From assembly GCA_027065935.1 (NCBI GenBank), contig JAMONI010000207.1:1-10787 (forward strand): a DNA stretch of 10,787 nt, read 5' to 3'. The first letter of the stretch is position 1. Each line of letters starts with the position of its first letter. The notes beneath the pieces were generated by a model, which saw only the letters and a program-made list of their open reading frames with translations, had not been told where the DNA came from and searched no databases. Source of the stretch: Flavobacteriales bacterium (GTDB taxonomy: Bacteria > Bacteroidota > Bacteroidia > Flavobacteriales > Flavobacteriaceae). The position numbers were made by a program, and so were the translations under genes. Positions 7,629 to 10,787 of the stretch are shown here, one piece after another.

Positions 7629-8894
7629 ATGAATAAAATATTAGCACTATTTCTTATATTTTGGTTAACGGGATGTGGTACCGGTTACAAAAAGATATCA
7701 AATTACCGCCCCGTTTTTCAAGAAAAAATCCAAAACAAAAATCCCTTTTTTCCCCTCTCCGAACCGCATATCGTCATTAACCGGAAAAATCCTGCAAACA
7801 TTGTAGGAGGCGCCGTGTTGGACGAGGTTTATTATTCGATGGATGCGGGAAAAACATGGAAAAAAGATAAGTTAAAGTCCGTTTTCGGCGTTTACGGCGA
7901 TCCGGTGCTTCTTTCCGACAATGACGGCCGTATTTACTACTTTCATTTGGCAAGCGGACAAAGAAAAGGCGGGCACTGGTTGGAAGGAATCGTGATGCAA
8001 TATTCTGATGATGGAGGAAAATCATGGAGCGACGGCGTTTTAATAGGCAAAAACGCTGACAAACAGCAAGACAAACCTTGGCCGGCCGTTCATCGCCATA
8101 GCGGAAGACTAGCCGTAGCGTGGACGGAGTTCGATAAATACGGAAGCAAAAACCCCGACGACCGGTCGAGAGTTCTGATTTCCTTTTCCGATGACCGCGG
8201 CCGGACCTGGACCAAACCGGTCAAAATTAACGATACGGACGGCAATTGCTTGGACGACGACCAAACTCCCGAAGGCGTGGTGCCGCTTTTCGACCGCAAC
8301 GGAAACGTGTACGCGGTATGGGCGTACGACGGAAAAATATGGTTCGACTTTTCCGTTGACGGTGGAAAAACCTGGCATCAAGACCGGGTCATTGCCGTTC
8401 AGGAAGCCGGATGGGCCTTTGACATCGAGGGTATCTATCGCGCCAACGGATTACCCGTATTCCTGTCGGACGGAAAAAAATTTTATGTGATTTTCGGGGA
8501 CTATAATGAAGCGAGTGGGGGAGATATCAAATTGATACAAAGCGATGATCAAGGAAAAACGTGGTCGGAACCCGTTATCTTGGGACCTGTAAACCGGGAC
8601 CAATTTTTTCCTTCGGCGGCATACGACGAAGTTTCCGGAATTTTGGTGATTTTGTTTTATGACAGAAGCGCTACGGACGGGCTTAAAACCCATGTGAAAC
8701 TCTTGTTCTATCATCCGGAAAAAGGCATTTTGCACCAAGTCAAATTGAACGGTGAAGCTTTTACGCCGGTAAAAGAAGTGTTTTTCGGTGATTATATCGG
8801 CTTGGATGCATATCAAGGCCTAATTGTCGCCGTTTGGACCGAAATGAACGAACGGGGCAACACGGAATTAAATATCAAAATCTTAAAACGGTGA
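7629..8894 (+). CDS. Lipoprotein with Asp-box (BNR) repeats, sialidase-like beta-propeller
   Basis: The 421-residue product starts MNKILALFLIFWLTGC, a lipoprotein signal peptide with lipobox L-T-G-C and lipidated Cys16. The in-frame ATG at 7620 would only add M-F-I and places the first lysine later, so I prefer 7629. Five Asp-box repeats (S-x-D-x-G-x-T/S-W) begin at residues 70, 126, 187, 242 and 305: SMDAGKTW, SDDGGKSW, SDDRGRTW, SVDGGKTW and SDDQGKTW. Their spacing suits one hairpin turn per blade of a six-bladed propeller. The region after the signal (EPHIVINRKNPANIVGG) resembles other Bacteroidota proteins labelled exo-alpha-sialidase-like. However, the F/Y-R-I-P motif of true sialidases is absent, so hydrolase activity is doubtful and a binding role is as likely. 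The residues after Cys16 (G-T-G-Y-K-K) lack the acidic export signal known for surface lipoproteins in this phylum, so a periplasm-facing location is more likely. A terminator precedes the gene, which therefore probably has its own promoter. Confidence 0.88.
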   Translation: MNKILALFLIFWLTGCGTGYKKISNYRPVFQEKIQNKNPFFPLSEPHIVINRKNPANIVGGAVLDEVYYSMDAGKTWKKDKLKSVFGVYGDPVLLSDNDGRIYYFHLASGQRKGGHWLEGIVMQYSDDGGKSWSDGVLIGKNADKQQDKPWPAVHRHSGRLAVAWTEFDKYGSKNPDDRSRVLISFSDDRGRTWTKPVKINDTDGNCLDDDQTPEGVVPLFDRNGNVYAVWAYDGKIWFDFSVDGGKTWHQDRVIAVQEAGWAFDIEGIYRANGLPVFLSDGKKFYVIFGDYNEASGGDIKLIQSDDQGKTWSEPVILGPVNRDQFFPSAAYDEVSGILVILFYDRSATDGLKTHVKLLFYHPEKGILHQVKLNGEAFTPVKEVFFGDYIGLDAYQGLIVAVWTEMNERGNTELNIKILKR

Positions 8895-8901
8895 ATTTGC
8901 G

Positions 8902-8909
8902 TAACTTTG
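8902..8909 (+). promoter_or_regulatory. Candidate -7 promoter element for the glycosyltransferase pair
   Basis: TAACTTTG at 8902-8909 matches TAnnTTTG exactly, in the 43-bp gap after the lipoprotein gene and 28 nt before the glycosyltransferase ATG at 8938. I see no -33 TTG at the expected distance. No terminator separates the lipoprotein gene from this one, so read-through is also possible. Confidence 0.45.
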
Positions 8910-8937
8910 ACTTCCCTAAGCATTAGCATCCAATGGA

Positions 8938-9672
8938 ATGAAAAAAATCAATAAACTTTCCATCATTATTCCGGCCTATAACGAGGCACGGACCATTACC
9001 CAACTGCTCGACGCGGTGTTGGAAGTGGAATTGATAGGAGGCATTCAAAAAGAAATCATCATTGTAAACGACGCTTCGACCGACGGTACCGAAGAAATCG
9101 TTATGAAATACATTGCGACACATCCCGAAACGGAATTCAAATATTTCCGTCAACCCGTCAACATGGGCAAGGGGGCCGCATTGCACAAAGGCATCAAAGA
9201 AGCCACCGGCGAATATCTCATCATTCAAGACGCCGATTTGGAATATGATCCGCAGGATTACAACGATTTGCTTCATCCCGTCGTGAAAGGTTTTGCCGAC
9301 GTGGTTTACGGTTCGCGATTCAAAGGCAGTAAACCCCACCGCCTTTTGTTTTTTTGGCATACCATCGGAAACAAGTTCCTCACCTTTCTGTCCAATATTT
9401 TTACGGACTTGAACATGACGGACATGGAAACCTGTTATAAATTGTTCGATACCAAGATGATACAAAGTTTGGATTTGCGTGAAAAACGTTTCGGTTTCGA
9501 ACCCGAAGTCACCAATAAAATTGCACGTATTCCCGGCGTTCGCATCTATGAAGTCGGCATTGCTTATTATGGACGCACTTATGCCGAAGGTAAAAAAATC
9601 GGTTGGAAAGACGGTTTCAGAGCCATCTACGTGATTTTTAAGTACGGTTTGTTTAAACGCTTTTTAAAGTGA
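8938..9672 (+). CDS. Family 2 glycosyltransferase, polyprenyl/dolichol-phosphate sugar synthase type
   Basis: The 244-residue protein is a GT-A fold glycosyltransferase of the DPM1-like group. These enzymes move a sugar from a nucleotide donor to a polyprenyl phosphate at the cytoplasmic face of the inner membrane. Visible motifs are IIIPAYNE (residues 9-16), VNDASTDGT (43-51), NMGKGAA (75-81), the metal-binding D98-A-D100 in [14 protein letters not shown] (124-128), [10 protein letters not shown] (161-170) and [12 protein letters not shown] (186-197). The tail [17 protein letters not shown] is typical of the group. No transmembrane segment follows the catalytic domain, unlike GtrB or ArnC, so membrane contact must be peripheral or through a partner. 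The ATG at 8938 is the only sensible start: the ATG at 8933 runs into a stop after two codons. The stop overlaps the next gene's GTG, which suggests translational coupling. The sugar (mannose, glucose or other) cannot be told from sequence. Confidence 0.92.
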   Translation: MKKINKLSIIIPAYNEARTITQLLDAVLEVELIGGIQKEIIIVNDASTDGTEEIVMKYIATHPETEFKYFRQPVNMGKGAALHKGIKEATGEYLIIQDADLEYDPQDYNDLLHPVVKGFADVVYGSRFKGSKPHRLLFFWHTIGNKFLTFLSNIFTDLNMTDMETCYKLFDTKMIQSLDLREKRFGFEPEVTNKIARIPGVRIYEVGIAYYGRTYAEGKKIGWKDGFRAIYVIFKYGLFKRFLK

Positions 9673-10787
9673 GCTTCTTCTTAAAAAATAAAATTTCCCT
9701 CTTCGACCTTCTTTTTTTCTCGTTTCTGTCTTTGCTATTGTTGGGTTTTAATAACTTTATTTCCCTTTGGGACCAAGACGAAGCCGCCTATGCGGGTTTT
9801 GCCAAGCGTATGTTGGAGACGGGGCATTATATCATTCCCGATTTTACTTGGAGTGACATCCATCGCAAACCGCCCTTGCATTTTTGGTTAATAGCCTTGA
9901 GTTATAAGATTTTCGGAGTAAATACTTTCGCCGTCCGTTTTTTTTCGGCGTTTGCCGTATGGTTGAGTGTATGCTTAGTGCGGTGGAAAGGAAAAAAAAT
10001 TATAGGTGACCCGGCATCCAAACGGGCGGCCTTGTTTATGGCGGGCAATGTGTTTCTGATGATGTTGGGCAAAATGGCGGTTACCGACGGGCTTTTATTG
10101 TTTTTTTATACTTGGGCGGGTTTGTCACTGACGGAATATCTTCTTATCGGGCGTAAAAAAGCCTTAACGGAATTTTATCCGGCTTTTGCCTTGGGTATGC
10201 TGGTTAAAGGTCCGCCGATGCTTTTATGGGCAGGGTTTTTATGGCTGTTGTTGTTGATTTTTTATCCCGAAAAGCGTAAAGTAATACAAATGCGCCCTTG
10301 GGTGTGGGGCATATTGGGATTATTCCCTTTTGCCTTATGGATATATTTAGCTTGGAAACAAAACCCGGATTTCGTTCGGTGGTGGACGGACTGGTATATT
10401 CTTAAGCGCACCCATTCGGCCGTATTGGGGCAAACCGGACCGCCGGGCACGTATCTTGTATTGTTTTTTGTCTTCGGAGCGGCCTATTTGCCTTTGGTTT
10501 GGATGACCTTGAAGTATATTTGGAAAAACTTAACAAACCGGAATAAAACGGTTCGTATTTTGATTTTGTGGTTTGTTTCGGGCTGGTTGGCCTATGAATT
10601 TTTGCCGAGCAAATTACCTGCTTACGTATTGGCGGCTTATCCCGCAATGATGTTGCTCTTCGGAATGGCTTCACGGGACCTGATGAAAAAAAACGGGATT
10701 TTTTCGTTGAAATGGTCGTTTGGGTTTCAGTCGGTTGTTTTTTCCTTAATCACGATTGGCATTGCCGTTGTGCTTATGATCCGTCCG
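9669..10787 (+). CDS. ArnT/PMT-like membrane glycosyltransferase (GT39/GT83 type), 3' truncated by window edge
   Basis: An open frame of exactly 373 codons runs from GTG at 9669 to the last base with no stop. The GTG overlaps the TGA of the preceding gene by 4 bases (GTGA). The protein opens with a first membrane segment (about residues 12-32). The first periplasmic loop then carries W-D-Q-D37-E38-A-A-Y-A-G and later R-K-P-P-L-H-F-W-L (66-74), the acidic motif and KPPL signature of ArnT-type enzymes. Further marks are V-T-D140-G, V-K180-G-P-P and F-L-P-S-K315-L-P-A-Y-V-L, the last typical of the later membrane segments. I count eight or more hydrophobic segments in what is visible. Family members are usually about 500-560 residues, so a C-terminal part is missing. 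They use polyprenyl-phosphate sugars as donors, exactly what the preceding enzyme could make. The acceptor (lipid A, protein or another glycan) is unknown. Confidence 0.9.
   Translation, partial: MSFFLKNKISLFDLLFFSFLSLLLLGFNNFISLWDQDEAAYAGFAKRMLETGHYIIPDFTWSDIHRKPPLHFWLIALSYKIFGVNTFAVRFFSAFAVWLSVCLVRWKGKKIIGDPASKRAALFMAGNVFLMMLGKMAVTDGLLLFFYTWAGLSLTEYLLIGRKKALTEFYPAFALGMLVKGPPMLLWAGFLWLLLLIFYPEKRKVIQMRPWVWGILGLFPFALWIYLAWKQNPDFVRWWTDWYILKRTHSAVLGQTGPPGTYLVLFFVFGAAYLPLVWMTLKYIWKNLTNRNKTVRILILWFVSGWLAYEFLPSKLPAYVLAAYPAMMLLFGMASRDLMKKNGIFSLKWSFGFQSVVFSLITIGIAVVLMIRP

Noticed and set aside
7711..8576. True exo-sialidase assignment for the Asp-box protein
   Set aside because: Asp-boxes define the fold only; the conserved Arg-Ile-Pro motif near the N-terminus is not present.
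8923..9465. 180-codon minus-strand open frame opposite the GT2 gene
   Set aside because: The GT2 motifs on the + strand are unambiguous; the antisense frame shows no family features.
1..10787. CRISPR array, tRNA/rRNA genes, insertion sequences or attachment sites
   Set aside because: No regularly spaced direct repeats, cloverleaf, transposase motifs or terminal inverted repeats were seen on either strand by eye.

Overview
The window looks like chromosomal DNA of a member of Bacteroidota, most likely Flavobacteriia or a relative. Three intergenic gaps carry an exact TAnnTTTG, the -7 promoter element of this phylum. No start codon has a convincing Shine-Dalgarno sequence. The gene contents (a large secreted DUF11-type protein, a barrel-like outer-membrane protein, a lipoprotein with Asp-box repeats) are also typical of the phylum. 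All six recognised genes lie on the + strand; every minus-strand reading frame looks like a shadow of a + strand gene.

Layout. (1) 1-1415 is the 3' part of lepA (elongation factor 4); the 5' end lies outside the window. (2) 1416-1519 is a short gap with a candidate promoter and a perfect 8-bp inverted repeat just before the next start codon. (3) 1520-7549 is a two-gene unit with a 12-bp spacer. Its first gene encodes a 700-residue exported protein: a probable outer-membrane beta-barrel, a basic linker, a fibronectin-III-like domain and a cysteine-rich tail. Its second gene encodes a 1304-residue exported protein made of many Ig-like modules with about 49 cysteines. A rho-independent terminator at 7581-7606 closes the unit. 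(4) 7629-8894 encodes a lipoprotein with five Asp-box repeats, a sialidase-like propeller without the usual sialidase Arg motif. (5) 8938-9672 encodes a family-2 glycosyltransferase of the dolichol/polyprenyl-phosphate sugar synthase type. It overlaps by 4 bases (GTGA) a GTG-started membrane glycosyltransferase of the ArnT/PMT (GT-C) type, which runs off the right edge.

How the genes may work together. The two large exported proteins share a homologous cysteine-rich module (residues 533-700 of the first, about 730-867 of the second). With their tight spacing this suggests a co-expressed surface or envelope pair of unknown function. It is the most interesting and least understood part of the window. 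The last two genes form a plausible donor-synthase plus lipid-linked sugar transferase pair that would modify an envelope glycan, lipid A or protein; the substrate cannot be told from sequence. lepA and the lipoprotein gene show no functional link to their neighbours.
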